64,000 bases of DNA from Cololabis saira (taxonomy: Eukaryota; Chordata; Actinopteri; Beloniformes; Belonidae), in NCBI RefSeq assembly GCF_033807715.1, contig NC_084590.1:404001-468000 (forward strand). Reading direction: 5' to 3'. This document shows, piece by piece, positions 1 through 12,100 of this stretch. The notes beneath the pieces were generated by a model. The model was given only the letters and a program-made list of their open reading frames with translations. It did not search any database and was not told the DNA's origin. The translations under genes were made by a program, and so were the position numbers. Each line of letters opens with the position of its first letter. Within the stretch, counting starts at the first letter, position 1.

Positions 1-704
1 ACCTTGATAGAGGGGAACTTTCTGTAACAGTTTCGCTCCCTCCACTGACTCACTAGAAAAACACAGTCCACTTCAATCCATGTGGACTCTATTTCTGTCC
101 TTGTGCTCTATTGGCCTGTTGTCTACATCCAACTCTGTTAGAATCAACAAAAAGACAACCCCAAAAAAGAGGGCCGACATAGGAAAATAGACCATTGCTC
201 ACCTTGACATTTTCTATTGTCAAAAAGGCCAAAAAATACACAAACAGCAGTTTCCATGTGCTTTAAAATGGAGAGGGGAGGAGGGAATGATAAAATACTT
301 CATCATCTGAGTGTTTTCTTTCTTTCAGTCCTCCAGGCATGTTACTTAAAATCTGCTCCCTATATGTGCTCTTACAGGGAGTGGGACGGTTATTTTAACC
401 TTGCTGATTCAGCTTTAGGTCACAATGGACTGGGAAGGAAATGGCATGCATGTGTATCCTGAAGTAGAAAACTGGTTTGTGGCTGTGAAATTGTAAGTGA
501 GTGAAAGATCACATGGCTGAATGAGCATCTTATGACAACAGTATTGTTCCAGTTGTGATACATAAGTGACAAAAAGGAGATTATATGCACTACTTGGACT
601 GCACTACACGGAGGAATTAGTCTTATATTCCACACAAGGATACAGAAATATATAGTGCGTGATCCTTTGAAAGTAGAGCTGCACATTAACTCCGTGAGCT
701 GATG
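1..704. other. Unassigned intronic DNA
   Basis: I see no convincing coding exon, RNA gene or named repeat here. It lies inside the inferred first coding intron of slc43a2 (minus strand) and ends where an L2-type reverse transcriptase becomes recognisable on the plus strand. Confidence 0.4.
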
Positions 705-2165
705 ATCCAGGGCTCTGCAACATCCACTAATGGCGCTTTTCCTGACCTCAACCATTACAGGCCCATTTCCAATCTCCCCTTCATCTCCAAAACTCTCGAA
801 AGGTCGTTGCCACACAATTACAGTCCCACCTCAAATCAAATAATTACCACGAACCCTTCCAATCCGGTTTCCGCCCCAATCACAGCACTGAAACAGCCCT
901 GCTTAAAATCACTGACGACCTCCTTGGTGCAGCCGACTCTGGACTACTCCCCCTCCTCATCCTCCTGGACCTCAGCGCAGCCTTCCACACCATCTCTCAC
1001 CCAATACTCCTGGACCGCCTGGCTGGCATTGGGATCATTGGTGTTGCACTCTCCTGGTTCTCATCATACCTCACTGACCGTCAACATTCTGTACAATTAA
1101 AGAACCACAAATCTGGGTGCACAGGTGTCACACTGGGTGTCCCCCAGGGGTCAGTATTGGGTCCGCTTCTTTTCACCATCTACCCCTGGGCTTAATCCTC
1201 CGTCACTATGGGGTCCATTTTCACTGCTACGCCGATGACACACAGATCTACATTTCCTCCAAACCCACTGCTACTATTCCTCCCACTTCCCTCACCTCTG
1301 TCTGGATGACAACAAAACCTGGATGAGCAAACATTTTCTAAAACTCAACAGCAATAAAACTGAGGCTCTTCTCATTGGCTCAAAATACACCCTCACCAAG
1401 TCACAACCCTCTCCTGCTCCCCCCATAATCATCGACGGCTTCCTGGTATCCTTCTCCTCTCAAGTCAAGAGCCTTAGCATCATCCTGGACATCACCCTTT
1501 CATTTGCATCTCATATTCACAACATCACCCGGACTGCATTCTTCCACCTCTGCAACATCTCCAGAATCCGTCCAGCACTGTCCCAGTCCAGCACGGAAAT
1601 CCTGGTCCGCTCTTTCGTCACATCCCATATTGATTACTGCTACGCCCTCCTCACTGGCCTCCCTACCAAACTCACCGACAGATTACAACTCATTCAGAAC
1701 TCGGCCGCCCAGATCATCACCCGCACCAAGTCATCTGACCACATCACCCCCTTCTTATCCAACTCCACTGCTCCCAGTCCACTACCGCATCATCTACAAA
1801 AACCTCCTCCTCACCTACAAAGCCCTTCACAACCAGCTCCCCCCTACTTCTGTGACCTCCTACATGAATACCCTCCCTCCCCACCCTCCGCTCTGGAACT
1901 CCCTCCCCCCACACATAAAACAGACAGACTCCATCACAACATTCAGAACCCACCTTTTCAAACTCACTCACTCTAACTGGACACTGTGCACTACACTACA
2001 TCACTTTGTTCTATTTATTGGTCTATGCACTTTTTTATGCTGTCTGTTGCTGCTTTTTGTATTAATTGTATTTTAACTGTGTGTTGGTATCTCTTGTAAC
2101 CTTGGTGACCTTGGGTGACCTGAAAGGCGCCTCTAAATAAAATGAATTATTATTATTATTATTAA
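705..2165 (+). mobile_element. Degraded L2-clade LINE (reverse transcriptase to 3' tail)
   Basis: Pieces of a non-LTR reverse transcriptase can be read in successive shifted frames: [14 protein letters not shown] near 755, a [12 protein letters not shown] motif A near 965, [13 protein letters not shown] near 1137, the CYADDTQIY catalytic box near 1231, and the LNSNKTE and LDITLSF blocks after 1340. The 3' end has the short UTR and AATAAA followed by an (ATT)n tail at about 2145-2165, typical of L2-like elements of fish. Stops and frameshifts make it inactive. It resembles the L2 at 56955-59260, on the other strand. The 5' end is truncated and its exact start is uncertain. Confidence 0.8.
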
Positions 2166-2237
2166 GATATACACGGGAGAGTTGACGAGACACAGGTGCA
2201 GATAATCAGGGCAGATGGGACCCAGGGAAGTCAAGAC

Positions 2238-4191
2238 TAGTGTCCATACTGGTTCTACTGGACCTCAGTGCTGCTTTTGACACTATAGATCATGGCATTT
2301 TACTGCACAGGTTAGAGCATGTTGTTGGGATTAAAGGGACAGCTCTATGTTGGTTTAAATCATACCTATCTGACAGGTTCCAGTTTGTTCATGTACATGA
2401 GGTTTCTTCAGAACAGTCAAGGGTCTGTTATGGTGTTCCGCAGGGTTCAGTGCTAGGGCCAATCTTGTTCAGTTTATACATGCAGCCGTTGGGAAGTATA
2501 ATCCAGAATCACGGCATACAATTTCATTGTTATGCTGATGATACGCAGCTCTATTTGTCTATGAAGCCGGATGAAACAGAACCGTTAGTTAAACTTCAGG
2601 CATGTCTTAGGGACATCAAGGACTGGATGTCCAGAAATTTCCTGCTTCTAAATTCAGATAAAACAGAGGTTATCATTCTTGGTCCAGAGCATCTTAGGAA
2701 GGGATTAGATGGTGTTGCGATGGCTTCCAGTGCAACTGTGAGAAATCTTGGTGTTATTTTCGATCAGGATTTGTCGTTTAAACCATATGTCAATCAGGTT
2801 TGTAAAATAGCCTTTTTCCATCTCCGTAATATTGCAAAGATTAGGAAAATCCTCTCACAGAGTGATGCAGAAAAACTAGTTCATGCGTTTGTATCTTCTA
2901 GACTAGATTACTGTAATGTGTTGTTAGCAGGATGTCCAAGTAATTTGCTGAATAGGCTCCAGCTGATCCAAAATGCAGCAGCACGAGTACTGACAGGAAT
3001 CAGCAGGAGAGACCACGTCTCTCCAGTGTTAGCGTCGCTCCATTGGTTACCCGTAAAATTCAGAATCCAATTTAAAATTTTATTACTTGCGTATAAAGCC
3101 CAAAACGGCTTAGCTCCGCATTATTTGCAAGACCTGATAGTGCCTTATGTTCCTGTCAGAGCTCTCCGTTCTCGGAGTGCAGGTTTACTCGTAGTTCCTA
3201 GAGTATCTAGATGTAGATTTGGAGGGCGAGCGTTCTGCTATCAGGCGCCATTACTATGGAACCAACTTCCAATCTGGGTTAAGGAGGCTGACACCACCTC
3301 CACCTTTAAAACTAAACTTAAAACCTTTTTGTTTAGTAAAGCCTATAGTTAGTGTTTAGTAAACCTCTAGCTGGTGTTGGTAAATCTCTAAGTAGTGTAA
3401 ACTTTAGTGTGTCAGAGTCGCTCCTGTGGTTTCTTGTGCTGGCCCCCCCTTTTCCTCCCTTTTCTCTCTTTTGTCCATGTTGCAGCATCCTTTGCCGGAC
3501 ACCGGAACCTGCAGTGTGGGAGTGAGGGGGGCAGGGTAACGGCCCCTTTTGGGCGGGGGAGAATGTTCGTCCCTCAAGACTCCTCTCCCTGGCCCTGCCC
3601 CTTCTCAACCTTTCCCCGACCCTGCACCCCAACCTGGGACTTGATGATTGGGCCGGAGCTTCGGGAGCTGCGTGCTGGCCTGCGGTCCCCACCCCTGGTC
3701 ATCCCGTTGCTGGCCCCCCCTTCTCCTCCCTTTTCTCTCTTTTGTCCTGCAGGTGGCCGTGGGTGGCTTGTAGCTTGCATTACGGAGCACAAGTCTTTTC
3801 CTGACCCTGCACCCCAACCTGGGACTTGCTGATTGGGCCGGAGCTTCGGGAGCTGTGTGCTGGCCTGCGGTCCCCACCCCCGGTCATCCCGTTGCTGCTT
3901 CCACCTGCCTGCTGTGCTGTTGCCGTCCCTGACCCACCAGTCTGGCCCTCGGCAGGAGGGTCCCCCCTGATGAGCCTGGTCCTGCTCAAGGTTTCTTCCC
4001 TCCTAAAGGGGAGTTTTTCCTTGCCACTGTTTGGCTTAAGGTTTTTCTCCCACTAGGGGAGTTTTTACCTGCCATTGTTTATGTAATAACTGCTCGGGGG
4101 TCATGTTCTGGGTATGGGTCTCTGTAAAGCGTCTAGAGACAACTCTGTTGTATTAGACGCTATATAAATAAAATTGAATTGAATTGAATTG
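2238..4191 (+). mobile_element. 5'-truncated L2-clade LINE with GAATT tail
   Basis: It contains an open reverse transcriptase segment (2240-3352), an ~840-bp GC-rich 3' UTR, and the end TATATAAATAAAATTGAATT repeated as a short GAATT tail at 4173-4191. The same 3' UTR recurs at 40201-40744, 41948-42063 and 52217-52350. The sequence AAGAC occurs just before (2233-2237) and just after (4192-4196), a probable short TSD. The interrupted target (about 2166-2237 and 4197-4262, ending CCGTGACAG) looks like part of another repeat that I could not name. Confidence 0.8.
2240..3352 (+). pseudogene. L2 LINE reverse transcriptase, C-terminal two-thirds
   Basis: An open stretch of 370 codons encodes a non-LTR reverse transcriptase from motif A ([17 protein letters not shown], residues 5-21) through [13 protein letters not shown] (about 65-77) and the CYADDTQLY catalytic box (about 97-105) to the C-terminal region with RLDYCN, LHWLPV and LLWNQLP blocks. 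The endonuclease and the finger region are missing because the copy is 5' truncated, so no functional protein is expected. The frame is uninterrupted, suggesting a fairly young insertion. The first ATG is fortuitous. Confidence 0.85.
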
Positions 4192-4196
4192 AAGAC

Positions 4197-5191
4197 AAAA
4201 CTGAAACACAAAGACTCGGGTTTCAAAATAAAAACAGGAACCGAAACAGGCCGTGACAGAAAGTTCATCTGACATATAAATAAATTGTAAATATACATAC
4301 AAAAAGGATCAGCAATCTCTGTGGGATTCTTCTGAGACCAGCGCAAAACATCATGCAAACCATCCAATTATGAGGGCTTCTTGGGGCATTAAGAGCAATC
4401 AGGTTGAGCAGCAACCAAAAGTATCTGTCGCTCAACAGCCACGACTGCTGAGTCATCAATTGGCTCAAACATGAGTCAACAATCGAAAACCACTCTACAT
4501 AAACACATGGATGTGATTTTGTCAGAAAGAACTTTTCGGTTAGCGCTCTGTTAATTATTCTTCAGTGAATGTTTGCATAAACACTATAAAAACTTGGAGT
4601 AACTTCCGGTTGACGCCGGAAGTATCGTAACACCATTGACTAACCATGGCAGCTGAGCATGAACAGCGGTTTATTTTAAAGCAATTTGCTTTCAATCTAG
4701 CAGAGAAGTTACGGTTTTGTTTTCTGACATTTAATGTTTAACATGTTTATCAACCGTAGCATTTACTAAAATGTCCTTGCGGAGCTCGGGTACGTCGTTT
4801 TGTGGAGGAAAACCTGCATCATACTTTGTGGCTCGGATCCGACAGACTGCTGGAGGAGAGACGGGAATCCTCAGAGGATTGACAGGAATATCATTAGAAT
4901 ATCAGGTATGATTTCAGGTTAATGTCATGAGAATATCAGTTATGATTTCAGGTTAATGTCATGAGAATATCAGGTATGATTTCAGGTGTATGGAGGACAC
5001 AGCATTGTAGTATTGGTCCGGTAGCCTAATGACAACCTTTAGTATTATTTATTATAATTTTCTGTGCAGTTAAAATACAAAGTGTGTTTATGGCACAGAC
5101 TGCAGGGCAGCATTAGAATAAAAATACAATAGTTTCACTACAGACATGTTGATAAGAAAAAAGTTTTTTGTTAATTAAATTTTAAATCTTA
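4197..5191. other. Unassigned DNA with a short tandem repeat
   Basis: No gene is recognised. At about 4893-4988 three copies of a ~34-bp unit (core GAATATCAGGTATGATTTCA) follow one another. An ATG at 4646 opens a short frame next to CCGGAAGT motifs, but I cannot tie it to a family. It could be the 5' part of the element carrying the transposase fossil at 6267-6439. Confidence 0.35.
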
Positions 5192-5199
5192 GCTGTGAT

Positions 5200-5958
5200 C
5201 AGTACTCGAGTTGTAAAAAAGAAATCAGGGGGGATGGTGGATTTTATCATATGGGGACAGATAATTTTTGCTGATTACAAATAATATAATATATTACAAA
5301 TAATAGCACTGACCAAAAAACCTGCAGAAATACTGCAGGAATGACATAGCAGCAGTTAAATGCAGCCTTCTGTAAGCTTTAAATATCCACTGGGCTTACA
5401 TCAAATACATCAAAACACAACAATAAAAAACTGTTTTCTGAACTTATCAATATGACTCTGTCCTTCACAGGATAAGTAAAATGGATCACTGCAAAAACTC
5501 AATGTTAACAAGAATATTTGTCTTATTTCTAGTTAAAATGTCTCATTTTAGTAAAAAAAATCTCATTACACTTAAAACAAGATTCATCACTGGAAAAACA
5601 ACAATTTTCACCTGTTTCAAGTAGATTTTCACTTAAAATAAGTACAAAAATCTGCCAGAACAACAAAATTTTTTTGCTTGTAATAAGAAGATAAATCTTG
5701 TCCCACTGGCAGATTTTCTTACTTATTTCAAGTGAAAATTTACCTGAAACAGGTGAAAATTGTCACATTTTTGTGGTGATGACTCTAACCAGAATGTTAA
5801 ATGTTAATGTTGAAACAGCAGTAAAATCACATTCATTGATGAAATGACATAAGGGATGGAAAGGGGGGGTGGCAGTTTTACAGGGGGGATGATTTGGACC
5901 GTTTTTATTTCAGGGGGGGGATGCCATCCCCCCTCATCCCCCATCAACTCCAGTACTG
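5200..5958. mobile_element. hAT-type MITE, copy 1
   Basis: The termini are CAGTACTCGAGTTG and CAACTCCAGTACTG, an inverted repeat. The 8-bp sequence GCTGTGAT is perfectly duplicated at 5192-5199 and 5959-5966, the TSD size of hAT transposons. Inside, a long imperfect inverted repeat (about 5600-5670 against 5700-5765) could fold back, and there are G-runs near 5863-5930. No transposase is encoded. A ~705-bp sister copy lies at 7332-8030 in the same orientation. Confidence 0.85.
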
Positions 5959-6266
5959 GCTGTGATAATGTACCGGTTTTTTCCTAAACTTCTGGAGGGC
6001 TTAGGTGATGTGGTTGCAGGTGGGGGGTTGTGGGTCTTCCCCCAGGTACATTTGATGAGGGGGCTGGGGATGTTATAATGGTAGGGAAAACCCTAATGTG
6101 TCATATCTTATCTTAATAATTGTGTACTGTATTGCTCCCTCAGATGAGCCTGACCAGATGGATCAGAAGGAGGAGCTATGCTCAACACCAAAGCTTCCTG
6201 TGATGCCCAAACACAGTGGTCAGATCCAGGGATGGAGGACCACACCTATTCTATTATTTACATGCT

Positions 6267-6439
6267 GGAGATGAGGTGATGGGTGACCGTGGTTTCAGTT
6301 AGAGACTTGCTGGAGGAGCGTAGGGGGAAGCTAATCATTCCAGCATTCACACGCAAAGGATGCCAGCTGACCAGTGAGGAGGTCACTCGCACACGCCGCA
6401 TTGCTCATGGCTGCATTCATGTTGAAAATGGCACCTGAA
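6267..6439 (+). pseudogene. Fossil DDE_Tnp_4 (Harbinger/ISL2EU-like) transposase
   Basis: The segment reads GDEVMGDRGF, then after a one-base frameshift VRDLLEERRGKLIIPAFTRK followed by QLTSEEV, TRTRRIA and IHVEN. This matches the C-terminal signature of the DDE_Tnp_4 nuclease family (DRGF, iPpF, QLt-eEv, TrrIA, HVE). Only this piece survives and it ends in a stop shortly after HVEN. It lies between two copies of one hAT MITE. The ~1.3 kb between those MITEs (5967-7331) otherwise shows only a duplicated ~45-bp block (6588-6632 and 6709-6753). Confidence 0.7.
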
Positions 6440-7331
6440 GGTGTACAAGATTCTTTCTCAAACAGGACCAAATTAACTTTGTGCCCAAAATTGACAAAAT
6501 GCTCAAGATTTGTGCTGGTTTAGTGAATTAAAGAGCTGAGTTTATTTCAAGTGAAAAGTGAGAAGACATTTAATATTGCACTTAAACATACTTACATATT
6601 TCATTCATTTAACATTTTCTGAAAACAATTTAGGTACAGTTACACTTACAGTATCTTTAACACATAACTCTCAACAGGTTAAGTGCTGTATGTAGTTTGT
6701 AGAGCTGCACTTACATATTTCATTCATTTAACATTTTCTGAAAACAACTGAGGTCCAGCTGCAATTGTTATTTTTTTGAGGAAATAAAAGTCTAAATATT
6801 GTGATTTCAGTTTGTCAGGTGTGAATATTTTCTGGTTTCTTAAGTCCTCCGACAGTAAACTGAATTTCTCTCACTTAAGACACAAATGTAATGTGCTTTT
6901 GTTAAACAATATTTTTGTGTTGAAATGTTTTGATTCATGTCCCTATAGTGTATGTCCTAATATGTCAGGAGGGGATCTTTCAGGTTCTGTTTTTAATAAA
7001 ACTGAAAACAAAAATGAAGTCTGTTGTACTGTTTTCCCCCTAGCTTTATACAGAGAGGCAGAGCTGAATCTTCTTTGTACCAAATTCATCTACAAATGTT
7101 GGAAGTATGTGTGAAAAGTTCTGGAGGTGTTTCATGTGTGTATCTGAAGTCTTTGTCAAATGAAATTTGTAACTCCAGGTGCTCAGTTGGTGTCCAGATA
7201 ACCAGCTCTGCAGCCCCAGGCACATCACTGCCAGCTGGACCTGAAAGAATAAATATAAAAGATGGCTTACAGTTTGTCTTAATGAAGGTTCACAAGTAGC
7301 CTACCTGTCACATTAGTTCATAGATTATAAC

Positions 7332-8030
7332 CAGTACTCGAGTTGTAAAAAAAAAATCAGGGGGGGGTGGTGGATTTTATCATATGGGGACAGATAATCT
7401 GTGCTGATTACAAATAATATAATATATTACAAATAATAGCAGTGACCAAAACACCTGCAGAAATACTGCAGGAATGACATAGCAGCAGTTAAATGCAGCC
7501 TTCTGTAAGCTTTAAATATCCACTGGGCTTACATCAAATACATCAAAACACAACAATAAAAAACTGTTTTCTGAACTTATCAATATGACTCTGTCCTTCA
7601 CAGGATAAGTAAAATGGATCACTGCAAAAACTCACAATCTTAACAAGAATATTTGTCTTATTTCTAGTTAAAATGTCTCATTTTAGTAAAAAAAAATCTC
7701 ATTACACTTAAAACAAGACTCATCACTGGAAAAAACAACAATTTTCACCTGTTTCAAGTAGATTTTCACTTGAAATAAGTAAAAAAAATCTGCCAGTGGA
7801 ACAATATGTTATTGCTTGTAATGAGAAGATAAATCTTGTCCCACTGGCAGATTTTTCTACTTATTTCAGGTGAAAATTGTCAAATGTTATTTTTCTGGTG
7901 ATGACTCTAAATGTTGAAATAGCAGTAAAACCACATTCATTAATGAAATGACATAAGGGATGGAAAGGAGGGATGATTTGGACCGTTTTTATTTCAGGGG
8001 GGATGCCATCCCCCCTCATCTCGAGTACTG
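7332..8030. mobile_element. hAT-type MITE, copy 2
   Basis: It has the same termini (CAGTACTCGAGTTG and CTCGAGTACTG) and the same interior as the element at 5200-5958, in the same orientation, with small gaps. The flanks (ATTATAAC and ATAAGTAA) are only partly alike, so its TSD is degraded or it arrived with flanking DNA. Confidence 0.8.
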
Positions 8031-8357
8031 ATAAGTAACAATATTTACCCACCTGGAGGAGTATCCACTTTGCCCATTGGGAAGAATGAGATACTTCCAT
8101 CTTCTAAGCATTTCTTCACTTGTTCAGGTCGTCCTCCCATCCCTCAACAGCAGGAGGCAGAGGTAAGATGATATTGTCCCGTTTGAGCTGTGACAGGTGG
8201 TGTTTCCACATGTTTTATATCCCCAACGCTCGGAGAAAGAGGGTTAACGCGTTCACTCAGCATGTAAACAAACGCGGTTCTGGCAGCACCGGATGTAGCT
8301 CCCACAATTCGCGCAAAGCCTCATGGGGCGTAGGAATAAGGTGGATAAGCTTTTCTT
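8031..8357. other. Unassigned DNA
   Basis: No gene or repeat family is recognised between the hAT MITE and the SINE. A short plus-strand frame here runs on into the SINE and is not credible. Confidence 0.3.
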
Positions 8358-8628
8358 ATATGGTAAATGGATTACACTTATATAGCGCTTTCCAGCTGTA
8401 CTCCTACAGCCCCAAAGCGCTTTACACTGTAGAAATTCACCCACACACGCACACATTCACACTCCGGTTGTCGGCGGAGCTGCCATACACAACGGCGCTC
8501 GCCTGACAACCGGGAGCAACCCGATGTCTTGCCCAATGACACTTTGATGGACGCAGGAGGAACTAGGGTTCGAACCACTGACCTTCAGGTTCATGGGCAA
8601 ACGCTCTACCAACTGAGCCACCTTCCCT
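8358..8628 (-). mobile_element. tRNA-derived SINE
   Basis: Read on the minus strand, the element starts with a tRNA-like head: box A TGGCTCAGTTGG (complement of 8609-8620) and box B GGTTCGAACC (complement of 8567-8576). A non-tRNA body with AAAGCGCTTTACA-like sequence follows, and it ends near TAAATGG at about 8360-8368. These are the RNA polymerase III internal promoter elements of tRNA-derived SINEs. It is not a functional tRNA gene because the acceptor side does not fold as a tRNA. Confidence 0.75.
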
Positions 8629-9105
8629 CAAATACACAACAAGTTTGTTTGTTTATACAAACAAACTTACCTTGAACATATTCATTACAATGAATCATGA
8701 CTAAAATATGGCTGCAGTTTTGTTTCCTGGAGCTTGTTTTATCTGCTAAATGAAAGCAACATTTTGTTTTGATATTTTTATTAGGGGGTAAGGCACAGTT
8801 GAACAGGAATAAACAAAAAAAAGATATACAGTCTACCTCCTTTTTTTTTTTTTTTTTGGAATTAAGAACAGAACAAAAAATCCACACAAAACAATGACAA
8901 ATACACGAAAATTATTATATTCTTATATACAAGTAATATTTAAGTATTTAAGCTAAACAGTATGAATTAAAAAAATAGATGAATAAAAAGGGGGAAAAAA
9001 AAAAAAAAAAAAAAAACCCAAAAACAAAAGAAAAGTAAATAAAAAGATAAATAAAAAGGAGGAAGAAAGAAAGGAATGAGAGAAGAGAGGGAGGGGGGGG
9101 ATCCG

Positions 9106-12100
9106 TCAATCAGGAGGCAGGGACTGGAGAGAGTGGAAGAATGTAAGAAAGGGAAGCCACTTATTATAAAATTTGTTGCAACTACCCTTCAGTGAATATT
9201 TAATCTTTTCCAGCTTCAGAAAAAACATGGTGTCGTTGAGCCACTGGGTACTAGAAGGAGCCTTAGTCGACTTCCAGTGGAGAAGAAGGTGGCGTCTTGC
9301 CAGTAAGGAAGTAAAAGCCAAAATGTCTTTTTGGTTTGAAGTAAACCGGCCATGGTCCTCTGGGAGCCCGAATATGGCAACATGGGGGGAGACTTTTATA
9401 TTCACCGAGAGTATTTTTGACATGGTTTCAAAATAATTCGACCAAAAGCGAGAAAGTAGTGGGCAAGAGTAAAACATATGGGTTAAATTGCAGGACGAGG
9501 CATGACATTTGTCGCATTCGTCAGTGACACTGGGATAGATCTGTGAGAGTCGAGCTTTAGAAAAGTGGACTCTAAACAGTACTTTAAACTGTATAAGTGT
9601 AAGACGAGCGCAGGATGAACTTGTGTAAATTTTTTTAAGAGCAGCGTCCCACCAGTCATCCTCCAAATTTAGATCCAGTTCATCTTCCCAGGCAGCCCTA
9701 ACTTTAATAACTGGAGAGAGATCGAAAGACAGAAGGTCATCGTAAACCTTAGAGATCAGTGATTTTTGAAGTGGATCATGGTTTAAAAGCACCTCCCACT
9801 GTAGAGTCGGCGGAGAGGATGGAAAAACTGGAAACAAAGCTTTAGCGCAGTGTCTAATCTGAAAGTATCGAAAGAGATGAGAAGGAGGGAGATTAAATTC
9901 ACCTGAGAGATCTGCAAAGCTGCGAAAGATACCAACCTTGTAAAGATCTCCAAAACTTTTCAGGCCCTTATTATGCCATATGAGAAAGGTTGAATCTGTA
10001 AGCGGAGGTCGAAATAAATGATTGTTCAGTAATGGAGCTAAAGTAGATGCTGACTTAAATTTGAAGTGTTTCCTAAATTGATACCAAATTTTAAGTGTGG
10101 AGTGAACCACTTGATTATTTGTAAAGACAGAGAGGTTGGATGGAATAGATGAGGTAAGTAGAGCAGGTAAAGAGGATGAAATGCATGACTGTGCCTCCAA
10201 TTTACACCATGGCATATTCACCGATTTGAACCAAAATGAAATTTTTTGAATATGTGCTGCCCAATAATACAGTTGGAAATTGGGAAGTGCCAGTCCGCCA
10301 TTGAATTTACATCTCTGAAGTGTGGATTTGCGGATTCTAGGAGCCTTCCCACACCATAAGAAGTCAGAAATAGTTTGATCAATTATTTTAAAAAAGTGTT
10401 TTGGTAAGAAAAGTGGAAGACAATGGAACAGAAATAGAAATTTGGGCAAAATATTCATTTTAACTGCGTTAATTCTTCCAATTAATGAAAGAGGTAAGCT
10501 TTTCCATCTATGGAGGTCAGATTTAATTGTAGACATTAAAGGTGAGAGATTAGCAGAAAAAAGAGAGCTTAACGTTCTGGTTACGTTGATCCCAAGATAC
10601 CTAAAGCCGGAAGGACTAATCTTAAAAGGGATATCTGACTGTACGAGCTGTGTTGCTGAGTCATTAATGGGATAGCATTCACTTTTAGATACGTTCACTT
10701 TATAGCCTGAGAAAGACCCGAATCTCTGGAAAGCAGATAAAATTGAAGGAATGGAGAGGACAGGATCCGAGACATATAACAGTAAGTCATCAGCGTAAAG
10801 TGACAGCTTATATTCTGTTCCCAATCGGGAGATCCCAGTAAAAGTGGGGGAGGACCTCAGAAAGATTGACAGGGGCTCTATAGCTAGTGCGAATAATAGG
10901 GGAGAGAGGGGACACCCCTGTCTGGTGCCACGGGCTAGAGTAAAAAAATTGGACTGAATGCCATTAGTGGAAACGCTTGCTTGTGGAGACGTGTAAAGGA
11001 GACGAATCAAAGAAATGAACCCATTCCCCAGCCCAAACTTCTTCAGTACAGTAAATAAATAGTCCCATTCAATCCTATCAAATGCCTTTTCAGCATCGAC
11101 TGAGATTACGACTTCAGGTGTTGTGGTGATAGTTTTAGAGTGAATAATATTTAAAAGTGTCCGCACATTAAAGAATAACTGTCGCCCCTTAACAAATCCT
11201 GTCTGTTCATTTGAGACAATAGTTGGCACAATGTTCTCCAAGCGATAAGCCAAGGCTTTAGCAAGGATCTTAGCATCTACATTTATTAACGAAAGAGGTC
11301 TGTATGAGCCGCAGAGAGTTGGATCCTTATCTTTTTTTAAGAGGAGACTTATGGAGGCTTGCCTTAAAGTGGGAGGGAGAGTGCCATGTTCCAGTGATTC
11401 CTTATAAACAGCATGCAATAAAGGGGACAATTTATCCTGAAATTTCTTAAAAAATTCCACTGGAAATCCATCAGGGCCAGGAGCTTTGTTATTTTGCATA
11501 CTTCTCACAGCGAGATTAATTTCTTCTACCGTTAATGGCGAGTCAAGATTTTTAGCAGCATCGGAGCCTATAACAGGAAAGTTGAGGCTATCTAAGAATG
11601 AATTCAATTCAGTGGAGCCAGATGGAGATTCAGACGTATATAAAGAGGAATAAAATGAGTGAAAGACAGAATTAATGGCGGTGGGATCCTGAAGCAATGA
11701 GCCTGATGAATCTTTTATCTGAAGGATCATACGTGAGGCTGCCTGGCGACGTAGCTGATGAGCCATGAGCCGACTTGCCTTGTCTCCATGTTCATAATAT
11801 ACGGAGCGTGATCGTAAGAGAAGTCGCTCTGCGTCATTAGTGGTAAGGAGATCAAATTCAGTCTGTAAATCGACACGTTGCTTAAGAAAACTGGGAGAGG
11901 GGCAAGTAGCAAGTTGTTGGTCCAATTTTGTGATCTTAATAGAGAGTTCTTGTAATTTGGCTTTCCGGGACTTATTCAAGTGAGCAGAGAAGGAGATAAT
12001 TTGTCCCCGCAAATATGCTTTTAATGATTCCCACAGCAGTGAAGATGAAATTGGTTCCATATCATTTTGATTTATAGAGATGTAATCATCAATTTTAGTT

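Noticed and set aside
8550..8628. Possible tRNA gene from box A and box B
   Set aside because: The pairing of the acceptor stem fails and a SINE body follows, so this is a SINE head.
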